This document shows positions 1 to 8,607 of a stretch of 38,874 bases of DNA, in pieces (position 1 is the first letter of the stretch; each line of letters begins with the position of its first letter). A program made the position numbers and the translations under genes. The stretch is from the NCBI GenBank assembly GCA_947588605.1, contig CANPYK010000020.1, forward strand, positions 1 through 38,874, read 5' to 3'. Source of the stretch: an uncultured Oscillospiraceae bacterium (GTDB taxonomy: Bacteria > Bacillota > Clostridia > Oscillospirales > Oscillospiraceae). The notes beneath the pieces are model-generated. The model was given only the letters and a program-made list of their open reading frames with translations, made no database searches and was not told where the DNA came from.

Positions 1-984
1 ACCCACTTCCAGGCCGCCCAGCCCACCACCGTGGGCAAGCGGGCGACCCTCTGGACCCAGGACCTGTGCATGGACTTAGAGCGGCTGGATTTCGAGCTTG
101 CCAACTTGAAATTGCTTGGCTGTAAGGGTACCACCGGCACCGGGGCCAGCTTCCTGGAGCTCTTCCACGGCGACCACGAGAAGGTGAAGGAGTTAGAGCG
201 CCGCATCGCCGCCAAGATGGGCTTTGCCGCCTGTATGCCCGTCTCCGGACAGACCTACTCCCGGAAGGTGGACGCCTATATTTTGAACGTCCTTTCGGAC
301 ATCGCCGTCTCCTGCGCCAAGATGGCCACGGACATCCGCCTTTTGGCCCACATGAAGGAGTTCGACGAGCCCTTTGAGGCCAACCAGATCGGCTCCTCCG
401 CCATGGCCTACAAGCGCAACCCCATGCGGTGCGAGCGGGTGGTGAGTCTCGCGCGGTACGTCATCAACGACGCCAAGAACGCCTCCGACACCGCCGCCGC
501 CCAGTGGCTGGAGCGGACGTTGGACGACTCCGCCAACCGGCGCATCGCCATTCCCGAGGCGTTTTTGGCGGTGGACGCCATCTTGACCCTCGTCATCAAC
601 GTCATCAAAAACGGCCGGGTCTACCCCAAGGTCATGGAAAAGCACCTCATGGAGGAGCTGCCCTTCATGGCCAGCGAGAACATTTTGATGGACGCGGTGG
701 AGCGGGGCGGCGACCGCCAGGAGCTCCACGAGCATATCCGGCAGGCGTCCCAGAAGGCCGCCGCCAGGGTGAAGCTGGAGGGCGGGGACAACAACCTCCT
801 GGAGCTTCTTCTCGAGGACGAAAAGTTCGGCCTCACGGAGGACTCCTTGAAGGAGGTCCTGGACATCCGCAAATTCGTGGGCCGCGCCCCGGAGCAGACG
901 GAGGAGTTTTTGGCCTCCGTCGTCGCTCCCGTACTTCAGGAAAACGCCGCGCTGTTGGGCCTGGAGGCCCAGGTGCGGGTATAA
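1..984 (+). CDS. purB: adenylosuccinate lyase, 5'-truncated by window edge
   Basis: Adenylosuccinate lyase cleaves SAICAR to AICAR and adenylosuccinate to AMP, releasing fumarate. The frame is open from the first base (THFQAAQPTTVGKRATLW, typical of the family), so the true start lies outside the window. 327 residues are visible. The fumarase/aspartase superfamily signature GSSAMAYKRNP lies at fragment residues 131-141; this flexible loop carries the catalytic serine. It ends 12 bases before purA, whose ribosome binding site begins at the purB stop, so the two are probably co-transcribed. Seen: signature and order. Known: enzyme chemistry. The GTG at 31 is internal, not a start. Confidence 0.95.
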   Translation, partial: THFQAAQPTTVGKRATLWTQDLCMDLERLDFELANLKLLGCKGTTGTGASFLELFHGDHEKVKELERRIAAKMGFAACMPVSGQTYSRKVDAYILNVLSDIAVSCAKMATDIRLLAHMKEFDEPFEANQIGSSAMAYKRNPMRCERVVSLARYVINDAKNASDTAAAQWLERTLDDSANRRIAIPEAFLAVDAILTLVINVIKNGRVYPKVMEKHLMEELPFMASENILMDAVERGGDRQELHEHIRQASQKAAARVKLEGGDNNLLELLLEDEKFGLTEDSLKEVLDIRKFVGRAPEQTEEFLASVVAPVLQENAALLGLEAQVRV

Positions 985-996
985 GGAGAGTTTGAA

Positions 997-2268
997 ATGT
1001 TAACAGCTGTCGTAGGGATCAACTGGGGAGACGAGGGCAAGGGCCGCATGGTGGACCTTCTCAGCTCCCGGTATGACATCGTCATCCGCTATCAGGGCGG
1101 CAACAACGCCGGCCACACGGTCATCAACGAAAAGGGCAAGTTCATCTTAAACCTCCTGCCCTCCGGCATTTTGCGGGACGAGACGGTGAACGTCATGGGC
1201 CCCGGCATGGTCATCGACCTGGAGCACCTGACGCACGAAATGGCCGCCCTCCGGGAGAAGGGCATCGAAATAAGCCCCGAGCATCTCGTCATCTCCGACC
1301 GGGCCACCGTCTGCCTTCCTTACCACAAGATGATGGACATTTTGGAGGAGGAGCGCCTGGGCGGCAAGGCCTACGGCTCCACCCGCCGCGGCATTGCCCC
1401 GGTGTACGCCGACAAGTATATGAAAAAGACCGTCCGCATGGGCGACCTTGCCCATCCCGAGACGCTGAAGGCCCACCTCAAGGACCTGTGCGAGTGGAAA
1501 AACCTCACCGTCGCCGGCGGGTATGCCCATGAGCCGGTGGACCCGGACGAGATCTACGCGTGGCTGGAGCAATACGGCTTCCCCCTGCTGCCCTACGTGA
1601 AGGACACCACCCGGTACCTCACCGACGCCATTGACGGCGGCAAGTCCGTGATGTTCGAGGCCCAGCTGGGGGCATTGCGGGACATCGACTTCGGCATCTA
1701 CCCCTATACCTCCAGCTCCAGCACCATCGCCGCCTACGCCCCCATCGGCGCGGGCATCCCGGCCAAGCGGCTCGATAACGTGGTGGGCATCATGAAGGCC
1801 TACTCCAGCTGCGTGGGCGCGGGCCCCTTCACCTGTGAGATGTTCGGCGCGGAGGCCGAGGCCCTCCGGGAGGCCGGCGGCGAGTACGGCGCGGCCACGG
1901 GCCGGCCCCGCCGTGTCGGCGGCTTCGATGTCGTCGCCTCCCGCTACGGCTGTCTCGTCCAGGGCGCGACGGAGATCGCTTTGACGAAGCTGGACGTGCT
2001 CAGCTACCTCGACAAGATCCCCGTCGTCACCCACTACGACGTGAACGGCAAACTCACGGACCATTTCCCCACCGGCGACGAGCTGGAGTGTGCCAAGCCC
2101 GTGGTGGAATACCTCCCCGGCTGGCGCCGTGACATCTCCGCCTGCCGCTCCTTTGACGATTTGCCCCGCGAGGCCCAGGATTACGTCAGCTTCATCGCCG
2201 AAGCCACCCACACCCACATCCAATACGTCTCCGTCGGCGCGGGCCGGGACGAGTATTTTGAGATGTGA
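997..2268 (+). CDS. purA: adenylosuccinate synthetase
   Basis: This enzyme makes adenylosuccinate from IMP, aspartate and GTP, the first committed step to AMP, and works directly before PurB. It has 423 residues, normal for the family. The P-loop-like GDEGKGR is at 11-17 with the catalytic Asp at 12, and NAGHT is at 37-41 with the catalytic His. ATG 997 follows AAGGAGAG at about the right spacing. It sits between purB and purC in the same direction. Only 44 bases, with no convincing terminator, separate it from purC, so a pur operon is likely. Confidence 0.96.
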   Translation: MLTAVVGINWGDEGKGRMVDLLSSRYDIVIRYQGGNNAGHTVINEKGKFILNLLPSGILRDETVNVMGPGMVIDLEHLTHEMAALREKGIEISPEHLVISDRATVCLPYHKMMDILEEERLGGKAYGSTRRGIAPVYADKYMKKTVRMGDLAHPETLKAHLKDLCEWKNLTVAGGYAHEPVDPDEIYAWLEQYGFPLLPYVKDTTRYLTDAIDGGKSVMFEAQLGALRDIDFGIYPYTSSSSTIAAYAPIGAGIPAKRLDNVVGIMKAYSSCVGAGPFTCEMFGAEAEALREAGGEYGAATGRPRRVGGFDVVASRYGCLVQGATEIALTKLDVLSYLDKIPVVTHYDVNGKLTDHFPTGDELECAKPVVEYLPGWRRDISACRSFDDLPREAQDYVSFIAEATHTHIQYVSVGAGRDEYFEM

Positions 2269-2312
2269 CCCATCCCCTGAAAAGAAATAAAAACCCAGGA
2301 GGTTTTATAAAC

Positions 2313-3023
2313 ATGGAAAAGCGCGAACAGCTCTATGAGGGCAAGGCCAAGAAGGTCTTCGCCACCGACGACCCCAACCTTGTCATCGTAAGCTACAAGG
2401 ACGACGCCACCGCCTTTGACGGCCTGAAGAAGGGCACCATCGCGGGCAAGGGCTCCATCAACAACCGCATGACCAACTTCCTCATGAAGAAGCTGGAGGC
2501 CGCCGGCGTGCCCACCCATCTGGTGGAGGAGCTTTCTGACCGAGACACCTTGGTGAAGAAGGTCAGCATCGTGCCCCTGGAGGTCATCATCCGCAACGTA
2601 TCCGCCGGGTCCTTCTCCAAGAAGTACGGCGTGCCTGAGGGCATCGTCTTTGACGCGCCCACCATCGAGTTCAGCTATAAAAACGACGACCTCCACGATC
2701 CGCTTCTCAACGCCTACCACGCCGTCGCCCTGAAGCTGGCCACCTGGGAGGAGATCGAGCTTATCAAGAAGTACGCCTTCGCCGTCAACGACTTCCTCAA
2801 GGCCGAGATGCTCGCCTGCGGCGTGACCTTAGTGGACTTCAAGCTGGAGTTCGGCAAGACCGCGGACGGCCAGATTGTGCTGGCTGACGAGATCAGCCCC
2901 GACACCTGCCGCTTCTGGGACGTGAAAACGGGCGAGAAGCTGGACAAAGACCGCTTCCGCCGTGACCTGGGCAACGTGGAGGGCGCTTACCACGAGATGA
3001 TGAAGCGCCTTGGGCTGGCGTGA
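2313..3023 (+). CDS. purC: phosphoribosylaminoimidazole-succinocarboxamide (SAICAR) synthase
   Basis: PurC joins aspartate to CAIR with ATP to form SAICAR, the substrate of PurB. The 236-residue length is standard for the stand-alone bacterial enzyme. Visible motifs are LYEGKAKKVF (7-16), the family signatures EVIIRNVSAGS (90-100) and LVDFKLEFG (173-181), and DEISPDTCR (192-200). The frame is open further upstream, but ATG 2313 is chosen because AGGAGGT (2297-2303) sits nine bases before it and the protein then begins exactly like its homologues. Confidence 0.96.
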   Translation: MEKREQLYEGKAKKVFATDDPNLVIVSYKDDATAFDGLKKGTIAGKGSINNRMTNFLMKKLEAAGVPTHLVEELSDRDTLVKKVSIVPLEVIIRNVSAGSFSKKYGVPEGIVFDAPTIEFSYKNDDLHDPLLNAYHAVALKLATWEEIELIKKYAFAVNDFLKAEMLACGVTLVDFKLEFGKTADGQIVLADEISPDTCRFWDVKTGEKLDKDRFRRDLGNVEGAYHEMMKRLGLA

Positions 3024-3041
3024 AAGCCCTGACGGGCTTTC
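3022..3041 (+). other. short hairpin at the purC stop codon
   Basis: GAAAGCCC (3022-3029), loop TGAC, GGGCTTTC (3034-3041) form a perfect 8-bp stem overlapping the purC stop. No T-run follows (AATGCC comes next), so it is a poor intrinsic terminator. It may stabilise the 3' end or separate purC from purF expression. Confidence 0.5.
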
Positions 3042-3064
3042 AATGCCAAAAGGAGAACGTGCGG

Positions 3065-3097
3065 ATTTTTCTCAAGGCGCATGTCCTTGAGAAAAAT
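3065..3097. repeat. 13-bp perfect inverted repeat upstream of purF
   Basis: ATTTTTCTCAAGG (3065-3077) and CCTTGAGAAAAAT (3085-3097) are perfect inverted repeats with a 7-base loop. The A/T-rich stem ends make it readable as a hairpin on either strand, but there is no separate T-run. It follows GAACGTGCGGA, an 11-mer that also precedes a long inverted repeat at 35969. It lies in the purC-purF gap, where it could attenuate or terminate transcription. Its function is not known from sequence. Confidence 0.6.
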
Positions 3098-3175
3098 ATT
3101 GAAAAATACTCTTTTAACGCGCCACTCAAAACTGAATGATCGGGTTTTGCAATGGGGCAGAAGGGATCATATTTT

Positions 3176-4597
3176 ATGGATATTTTTGACCATATCCATG
3201 AGGAGTGCGGCGTATTTGGGATATACGCCGCAAATCCTTTTCATGTGGGAAATACGGTATATTACGGCCTTTACGCCCTCCAGCACCGGGGGCAGGAGAG
3301 CTGCGGCATCACCGTCTGTGACCGGGGGCATTTTACCACGGTGAAGGACCTGGGGCTTGTCAGCGAGGTCTTTACTCCGGCGCGGCTCAACGAGCTGGGG
3401 GAGGGGGGCATGGCCATCGGCCATGTGCGCTACGGCACCACGGGCAATTCGGGCCGCGAGAACGCCCAGCCCATTGTGGTGAGCCACTTCACCGGAGCGC
3501 TGGCCACCGTACACAACGGGAACCTGACCAACGCCGCCCAGCTCCGGCACGAGCTGGAGAGCCGGGGGGCCATCTTCCATACCACCTCGGACACGGAGAT
3601 CATCTCCTATGTCCTGACCCAGGAGCGGCTGGAGACCTATACGCCGGAGGACGCGGTCCTGCGGGCCATGAACAGGCTCAAGGGGGCCTATTCGCTGATC
3701 CTGATGCTGGAGGACAAGCTCATCGCCGTCCGGGACAAGAACGGCTTCCGGCCCCTGTGCTACGGCCGCAACGGCCACGGGGACTACATCATCGCCTCCG
3801 AGACCTGCGCTTTGAGCTCCGTCTCCGCCGAGTACATCCGAGACATCGAGCCCGGCGAGGTGGTGGTCTTTGACGGCACCGGCGTACACTCCATCCGGGA
3901 CAACTGCGGCAAGGCCCCGGAGGCCATGTGCATCTTTGAGTATATCTACTTCTCGAGGCCTGACTCCCGCATCTACGGCGCGTCCATCCACCACGCCCGT
4001 CTGCGGGCCGGGAGATTCCTGGCCCGGGACTACCCGGTGGAGGCGGACATCGTCATCGGCGTCCCCGACTCCGGCACCGACGGGGCCATCGGCTACGCCA
4101 AGGAGAGCGGCATCCCCTACGACATCGGCCTTATCAAAAATAAGTACATCGGCCGCACCTTCATAAGCCCCGGCCAGAAGTCCCGGGAGACGGGCGTGCG
4201 CATCAAATTAAACGCCGTCCGGGAGACGGTGGAGGGCAAGCGGGTGGTTTTGGTGGACGACTCCATCGTCCGGAGCACCACCATCGCCCGCACCGTGGCC
4301 ATTTTGCGGGAGGCCGGCGCCACTCAGGTGCACGTCCGCGTCACCGCGCCGCCGTTTTTGAACCCCTGCTACTACGGCGTGGACATCGACTCCAGGGAAA
4401 ACCTCATCGCCTGCCAGCACACCGTCCCCGAGATCTGCCAGCTCATCGGCGCGGACTCCTTAGGCTACCTGGACGTCCGGCATCTCAGTGAGCTCCCCGG
4501 CATCCCCGGCCACACCTACTGCACCGCCTGCTTCACCGGCGACTACAAAACCCGCATCCCGGAGGAAACGAAAAGGGATATGTTTGAGGGAGAATGA
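3176..4597 (+). CDS. purF: amidophosphoribosyltransferase, [4Fe-4S] type
   Basis: PurF catalyses the first step of purine synthesis: PRPP plus glutamine to phosphoribosylamine. ATG 3176 is preferred (AAGGGAT at 3161). It gives MDIFDHIHEE before Cys11, a short propeptide removed to expose the catalytic cysteine as in Bacillus PurF. An in-frame ATG at 3152 would add eight residues. The class II glutaminase domain has QHRGQES (36-42). The PRPP-binding motif VVLVDDSIVRSTT is at 357-369. Cysteines at 252 and 398 plus a C-terminal CTAC match the ligand pattern of the oxygen-sensitive iron-sulfur form. 473 residues. A 152-base gap separates it from purC. Confidence 0.95.
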   Translation: MDIFDHIHEECGVFGIYAANPFHVGNTVYYGLYALQHRGQESCGITVCDRGHFTTVKDLGLVSEVFTPARLNELGEGGMAIGHVRYGTTGNSGRENAQPIVVSHFTGALATVHNGNLTNAAQLRHELESRGAIFHTTSDTEIISYVLTQERLETYTPEDAVLRAMNRLKGAYSLILMLEDKLIAVRDKNGFRPLCYGRNGHGDYIIASETCALSSVSAEYIRDIEPGEVVVFDGTGVHSIRDNCGKAPEAMCIFEYIYFSRPDSRIYGASIHHARLRAGRFLARDYPVEADIVIGVPDSGTDGAIGYAKESGIPYDIGLIKNKYIGRTFISPGQKSRETGVRIKLNAVRETVEGKRVVLVDDSIVRSTTIARTVAILREAGATQVHVRVTAPPFLNPCYYGVDIDSRENLIACQHTVPEICQLIGADSLGYLDVRHLSELPGIPGHTYCTACFTGDYKTRIPEETKRDMFEGE

Positions 4598-4990
4598 GCC
4601 CCTGGACACGCCGCAACCTTTTTAAGCCCCCTCCTCGTAGGAGGGGGGCAGGGGGGTAGCGAAGGTGGGATGACAGAGCGGTCCCAAAAAATCGCACCCA
4701 CCCCCCTGCCCCCTCCCCAAGGGAGGGGCAAACGTGACGGGGGCGGGTGCGTTTTATCGGAACCGTTCTCGTCACGCAACCGCGCACGGGCGGGTTTGGA
4801 ACCCGCCCCTACAGAAGATTTGGAAAGTGATTCCATTCAACCGACATCGGATGAGATCGAAACGCGGGCCGCTGTGGGCAGCGGCCCGTACGGCGGTGAT
4901 TGGACGCAATTTGCACTGTAGGGGCGGGTTCCAAACCCGCCCGCGCCATGTTGAGGGACGGACCGGGCAACGTGGACCGCCGAGATGCCG
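4598..4990. repeat. repeat-filled intergenic region: family C copy and an A-B-A' composite
   Basis: No gene is supported here. 4621-4676 is a family C copy (stem CCCCCTCCT 4627-4635, loop CGT, AGGAGGGGG 4639-4647, then a G-rich tail ending in TGACAG). 4785-4814 is family A in plus orientation, 4866-4887 is a family B palindrome (GGGCCGCTG/CAGCGGCCC), and 4916-4945 is an inverted A. The 4785-4945 composite is 161 bp and resembles 24976-25138. Apparent reading frames across it are by-products of the palindromes. Confidence 0.85.
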
Positions 4991-4994
4991 CACC

Positions 4995-5543
4995 CTACAG
5001 GGCGCCCTCCCTTCTGTAGAGCAGGAAGCGTTCCTTTTCGGTGGGCGTCCGCGCCAGGGAGAAGCCGTATTTCTCTACGAGCCGCCGGCCCTGTTCCGAG
5101 ACTACAGACGCCAGGATATCCGCTGTCTCCTGTCCGCGAAGCCGCCGGTCCCGCAGGGCGTTGAAACAGGCGTCCATCATCATGCTGCCGATGCCTCTTC
5201 CCTGACAGCTTTTATAGAGGGCGACGGACAGGAGATAGATGTGGTTCCTCTCCCCAAACGCCATCACATCCTCCGGGAGGATATCGTCGTCGTGAAAAAC
5301 CGGCTCGCGGAGCATTTCGCTGTGGAGCCGTTCGGAGATGGGGAAAAAGCACAAAGACCCGACGATACGCCCGCCCTCGCGGGCCAGAACGAACATCTCC
5401 CTGTTTTTGCGGAACCTGGCGCGTATCGACTCGTATTCGCCCCGGTATTCCGGCGGGAATACGTCCTCCTCGATCTTCATAAGCTCGCTGATCACGTTCT
5501 CGTCCGTGCGCGGATCGCTCAAACGAATTGTGACCTCACCCAT
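4995..5543 (-). CDS. GNAT-family N-acetyltransferase
   Basis: Predicted acetyl-CoA-dependent acetyltransferase of 182 residues; the substrate cannot be told. The acetyl-CoA pyrophosphate loop Q-G-R-G-I-G is at 114-119 after the beta strand IYLLSVAL, which is motif A of the GNAT fold. The C-terminal half (LVEKYGF) matches the usual motif B region. ATG 5543 is chosen over the GTG nine bases upstream because GGGAGGTG lies just before it at proper spacing and the GTG overlaps that site. It is downstream of hicB on the same strand with a 108-base gap. Confidence 0.85.
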   Translation of the reverse strand: MGEVTIRLSDPRTDENVISELMKIEEDVFPPEYRGEYESIRARFRKNREMFVLAREGGRIVGSLCFFPISERLHSEMLREPVFHDDDILPEDVMAFGERNHIYLLSVALYKSCQGRGIGSMMMDACFNALRDRRLRGQETADILASVVSEQGRRLVEKYGFSLARTPTEKERFLLYRREGAL

Positions 5544-5651
5544 GCCGATCACCTCCCAAAAACGCTTCTGCCGCTGTCCACAGCGCCCTCGTCATTTCAT
5601 AAACACCGCCGCCGCCCCTTTCGGAGCGGCGATGTTTTTTGCGTACCGGCG

Positions 5652-5984
5652 TCACCCGGCGGCGACGGCTTTGGCGATGGCGTCCTCGATGAAGGCGTTC
5701 ATGGAGAGGCTGTGGCTGGCGGCGCATTGCGAGGCGCTTTTATAAAGCTGGGAGGGGAGAGCGACATTTTGCGTAAAGCGGGGACTGTCGCCCGGCTCCT
5801 GCCCGTCGCGGCCCTCGAGATAGTCGTCCACGCAGTCGTGGAAATCGTCTAAAAGCTCCTCCAGCGTGGTCCCTTCATAGGAGGCGCAGGCGTCGTCCAC
5901 AAGAAGATGACCAAACAGCACGCCGTCTTCCTTCGAATATTCGATCGTTCCAAAAAAACCTTTGTATTCCAGCAGATTTGTCAT
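5652..5984 (-). CDS. hicB: HicB-family antitoxin
   Basis: Type II antitoxin expected to neutralise the HicA RNA-binding toxin and to autorepress the operon. 110 residues. The N-terminal HicB fold (LLEYKGFFGTIEYSKEDGV, then YEGTTLEELLDDFHDCVDDYLE) is followed by a ribbon-helix-helix-like C-terminus (LYKSASQCAASHSLSMNAFIEDAI). The ATG at 5984 is the conserved family start. The frame is open upstream into the hicA remnant with no stop codon, so a HicA-HicB fusion could also be made. No strong ribosome binding site precedes the ATG. Confidence 0.85.
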   Translation of the reverse strand: MTNLLEYKGFFGTIEYSKEDGVLFGHLLVDDACASYEGTTLEELLDDFHDCVDDYLEGRDGQEPGDSPRFTQNVALPSQLYKSASQCAASHSLSMNAFIEDAIAKAVAAG

Positions 5985-6210
5985 ATTAGACTTTTCCAGC
6001 TCCGTGACAAGGTCCTTGACCTGATAGGGACGCATGATGTTTGACGGGTGAGGACGGTGCATCAAAAACGGCTTGTGGCCGGGACACATAAACTTGACCC
6101 GCGACCCGCTGGTTTTGCCCTTGTTGTCCTTCACGTAGCCCAGATACCCCAGAAGCGTCTCCACCTCGTCAAAGGTGAAGCCGCGCTATCAGTTTTTCCT
6201 TCTTCCCCAA
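5985..6210 (-). pseudogene. hicA: hicA toxin gene, frameshifted and fused in frame to hicB
   Basis: A normal HicA start is visible: TTG 6210 behind AGAGGG (6219-6224) encodes MGKKEKLIARL, but this frame stops at TGA 6169-6171 after 13 codons. The rest of HicA (GFTFDEVETLLGYLGY, KTSGSRVKF, RPYQVKDLVTELEKS) continues in another frame. Compared with homologues about five residues are missing at the junction, pointing to a small deletion, possibly between CGCGG-like repeats. The 3' part has no stop before the hicB ATG; a TAA in the original 5' frame (5986-5988) ends one base before that ATG. Active full-length toxin is unlikely. Translation from the GTG at 6164 would give a truncated HicA-HicB fusion. 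Confidence 0.75.
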
Positions 6211-6234
6211 GGGCCATACCCTCTTTCTGACGCC

Positions 6235-6263
6235 ATTATAGCACACCGCGGCGGGATTTTCAA
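6235..6263 (-). promoter_or_regulatory. sigma-A promoter for the hicAB locus
   Basis: On the minus strand TTGAAA (6263-6258) and TATAAT (6240-6235) are separated by exactly 17 bases, about 25 bases upstream of the hicA TTG codon. A strong vegetative promoter is thus kept even though hicA is broken. Confidence 0.8.
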
Positions 6264-6304
6264 CCGAGGAAGAGGAAGGATTTAAAAATTCAGAGGTTTT
6301 GCGG

Positions 6305-6333
6305 TTGAAAAAGGGCGGCGGTTGTGCTAAAAT
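6305..6333 (+). promoter_or_regulatory. sigma-A promoter for aminotransferase-trpS
   Basis: TTGAAA (6305-6310), a 17-base spacer and TAAAAT (6328-6333) lie 34 bases upstream of the GTG start at 6368, divergent from the hicAB promoter. Confidence 0.75.
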
Positions 6334-6367
6334 ACACCTAATTATGTGCGTAAGGGGGCGGGTTTCC

Positions 6368-7576
6368 GTGATCTCCGAAAAAATGCAGAGGATGACCGAG
6401 GGCGGGAGCGCGATTCGGGCGATGTTTGAGGAAGGGGCGCGGATGGCCGCGCAGTTCGGGCGGGAGAACGTCTACGATTTCTCCCTGGGCAACCCCAACA
6501 TCCCCGCGCCGGAGAAGGTGCGGGAGTCCATCCTCCGCATCGCCGCCGAGACGGACCCCATGGAGCTCCACGGCTACATGTCCAACGCCGGCTACCCGGA
6601 GGTCCGCGCCAAGGTGGCCGCGTCCCTGAACCGGCGGTTCGGCACCGACTTTGACGAGAACAACATCCTCATGACCGTGGGCGCCGCCGGCGGGCTCAAC
6701 GTGCTTTTGAAGACCCTCCTGGACCCGGTTGACGAGGTGCTGGTCTTCGCGCCCTACTTCCTGGAGTACGGAAACTACGTTGCCAACTTTGACGGCGTTT
6801 TGAAGGCCATCCCCGCCAACATCGCCGGGAGCTTCCAGCCCGACCCGGAGGCCCTGCGGGCGTACATCACGCCGAAGACCAAGGCGCTCCTTCTCAATAA
6901 CCCCAACAACCCCACCGGCGTCATCTACACGAAGGCCAGCATCCGCGCCATAGCCGCCGTGCTGGAGGAGAAGCAGGCGGAATACGCCCACCCCATCTAC
7001 CTCATCTCCGACGAGCCCTACCGGGAGCTTGCCTACGACGGGAAGGAGGTGCCCTGGCTCACTAAGCTTTACCGCAATACCCTGGTGGGCTACTCCTGGT
7101 CCAAGTCCCTGTCCCTCCCCGGCGAGCGCATCGGCTACGTGGTCATCCCGTCGGCGTGCGACGACGCGAAGCTCATCTTCGACGCCGCCGTCATCGCCAA
7201 CCGCATTCTCGGCTTCGTCAACGCCCCCAGCCTCCAGCAAAAGCTGGTGGCGGAGTGCCTGGAGGAGCGCACCGACGTGGCGGCCTACGACAGGAACCGC
7301 AAGGCGCTCTATGAGGGCCTCACGGACGCGGGGTTCACCTGCGTCTACCCAGACGGGGCCTTCTATATGTGGATGAAAACGCCGGGGGACGATAAGAAGT
7401 TCTCCGACCGGGCCAAGAAGCACAACATCCTGGTGGTCCCGGGCACCAGCTTCGCCTGCCCGGGCTATGTGCGCATCGCCTACTGCGTCAGCCACGACAT
7501 GATCCTCCGCTCCCTCCCGGCCTTCCGGGCCCTGGCGGCGGAGTACGGATTGAAAAATAAAAATATCGAGGAATAA
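6368..7576 (+). CDS. PLP-dependent class I/II aminotransferase
   Basis: Fold-type I aminotransferase of 402 residues, probably acting on an amino acid such as aspartate or an aromatic or branched-chain substrate; specificity cannot be read from sequence. NNPNNPTG is at 177-184, the Asp contacting the PLP ring in SDEPY at 214-218, the Schiff-base lysine in SWSKS at 243-247 (Lys246), and the phosphate/carboxylate arginine in PGERIGY (Arg254). GTG 6368 is chosen because AAGGGGG (6352-6358) precedes it; the longer frame starts inside the promoter. It ends two bases before trpS, so the two are co-transcribed. Confidence 0.9.
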   Translation: MISEKMQRMTEGGSAIRAMFEEGARMAAQFGRENVYDFSLGNPNIPAPEKVRESILRIAAETDPMELHGYMSNAGYPEVRAKVAASLNRRFGTDFDENNILMTVGAAGGLNVLLKTLLDPVDEVLVFAPYFLEYGNYVANFDGVLKAIPANIAGSFQPDPEALRAYITPKTKALLLNNPNNPTGVIYTKASIRAIAAVLEEKQAEYAHPIYLISDEPYRELAYDGKEVPWLTKLYRNTLVGYSWSKSLSLPGERIGYVVIPSACDDAKLIFDAAVIANRILGFVNAPSLQQKLVAECLEERTDVAAYDRNRKALYEGLTDAGFTCVYPDGAFYMWMKTPGDDKKFSDRAKKHNILVVPGTSFACPGYVRIAYCVSHDMILRSLPAFRALAAEYGLKNKNIEE

Positions 7577-7578
7577 CC

Positions 7579-8592
7579 ATGGAAAACACCGAAAATACAC
7601 CGAAAAAAGTGATGCTGTCCGGTATCCAGCCCAGCGGGGAGCTCCACCTGGGCAACTATCTGGGTCCGCTCCAACACTGGCCCCAGATGATCGAGGACTT
7701 TGACTGCTACTTCTTCCTGGCCGACCTGCACACCATCACCGTGCGCCAGGACCCGGCGGCCTTGAGACGGCAGACGCTGACGCTCCTGGCCAACTACATC
7801 GCCTGCGGCCTGGACCCGGAGAAGTGCACCCTCTTCATCCAGTCCCACGTCCACCAGCACGCGGAGCTGGGCTGGGTCCTCAACTGCTACGCCATGTTCG
7901 GGGAGCTTTCCCGCATGACCCAGTTCAAGGACAAGTCCGCCAAGCACGCGGAAAACGTCAACGGCGGCCTTTTCACCTACCCCTGCCTCATGGCGGCGGA
8001 CATCCTCCTCTACCAGCCGGACTTCGTGCCCGTGGGGGAGGACCAGCGCCAGCACGTGGAGCTTTGCCGGAACATCGTCCAGCGCTTCAACGGCATCTAC
8101 GGGGACGTTTTTAAGATGCCCGAGCCCTACATCCAGAAGGTGGGCGCGCGCATCATGTCCCTGAACACCCCGGAGAGCAAGATGTCCAAGTCCCAGCCCG
8201 ACGGGTGCGTGTTCCTGCTGGAAAAGCCGGAGGACATCGCCCGAAAATTCAAGCGCGCCGTGACGGACAGCGACACGGAAAGCTGCGTCCGCTACGACCC
8301 GGAGGCCAAGCCCGGGGTCAGCAACCTCATCCAGATCTACGCCGCCGCCACGGGAAAGTCTTTGGAGGACGTGGAGCGGGAGTTTGCCGGCCAGGGCTAC
8401 GGCGCCTTCAAGCCCGCCGTGGGCGAGGCGGTCATCGAGACTCTCCGCCCCATCCGGGAGGAGACGGAGCGCCTTTTGAAGGACAAGGCGTACCTCGAGA
8501 GCGTCTACCGCGCCGGGGCGGAGCGGGCCTCGTTCGTTGCTGAAAAGACCCTCCGGAAGGTTTACAAAAAGATCGGCTTTGTCCAGAAATAA
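7579..8592 (+). CDS. trpS: tryptophanyl-tRNA synthetase
   Basis: Class I aminoacyl-tRNA synthetase charging tRNA-Trp. 337 residues, the usual bacterial length. The HIGH-like motif is in PSGELHLGNYLG (18-29) and the KMSKS loop at 201-205 is exact; TrpRS landmarks such as GEDQRQHVEL (153-162) are present. ATG 7579 begins two bases after the aminotransferase stop, using a GAGGAAT site inside that gene's end. There is no leader in between, so no T-box can regulate it separately. Confidence 0.96.
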   Translation: MENTENTPKKVMLSGIQPSGELHLGNYLGPLQHWPQMIEDFDCYFFLADLHTITVRQDPAALRRQTLTLLANYIACGLDPEKCTLFIQSHVHQHAELGWVLNCYAMFGELSRMTQFKDKSAKHAENVNGGLFTYPCLMAADILLYQPDFVPVGEDQRQHVELCRNIVQRFNGIYGDVFKMPEPYIQKVGARIMSLNTPESKMSKSQPDGCVFLLEKPEDIARKFKRAVTDSDTESCVRYDPEAKPGVSNLIQIYAAATGKSLEDVEREFAGQGYGAFKPAVGEAVIETLRPIREETERLLKDKAYLESVYRAGAERASFVAEKTLRKVYKKIGFVQK

Positions 8593-8607
8593 AGGGATCA
8601 CGCGGCT

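Noticed and set aside
3024-3175. Purine riboswitch upstream of purF
   Set aside because: The gap has two hairpins, but I could not find the conserved three-way junction core of a purine aptamer.
5603-5640. Hairpin followed by six T on the plus strand between GNAT and hicB
   Set aside because: The stem has a C-A mismatch on the plus strand and no plus-strand gene precedes it; on the minus strand, where G-U pairing helps, the T-tract is poor. Left unannotated as a terminator.
4734-5852. 372-codon plus-strand frame
   Set aside because: It runs through repeats and then antisense to the GNAT and hicB genes, has no ribosome binding site and no recognisable domain.
7560-7579. T-box riboswitch controlling trpS
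   Set aside because: Only two bases separate trpS from the upstream aminotransferase gene, and no T-box sequence is seen.
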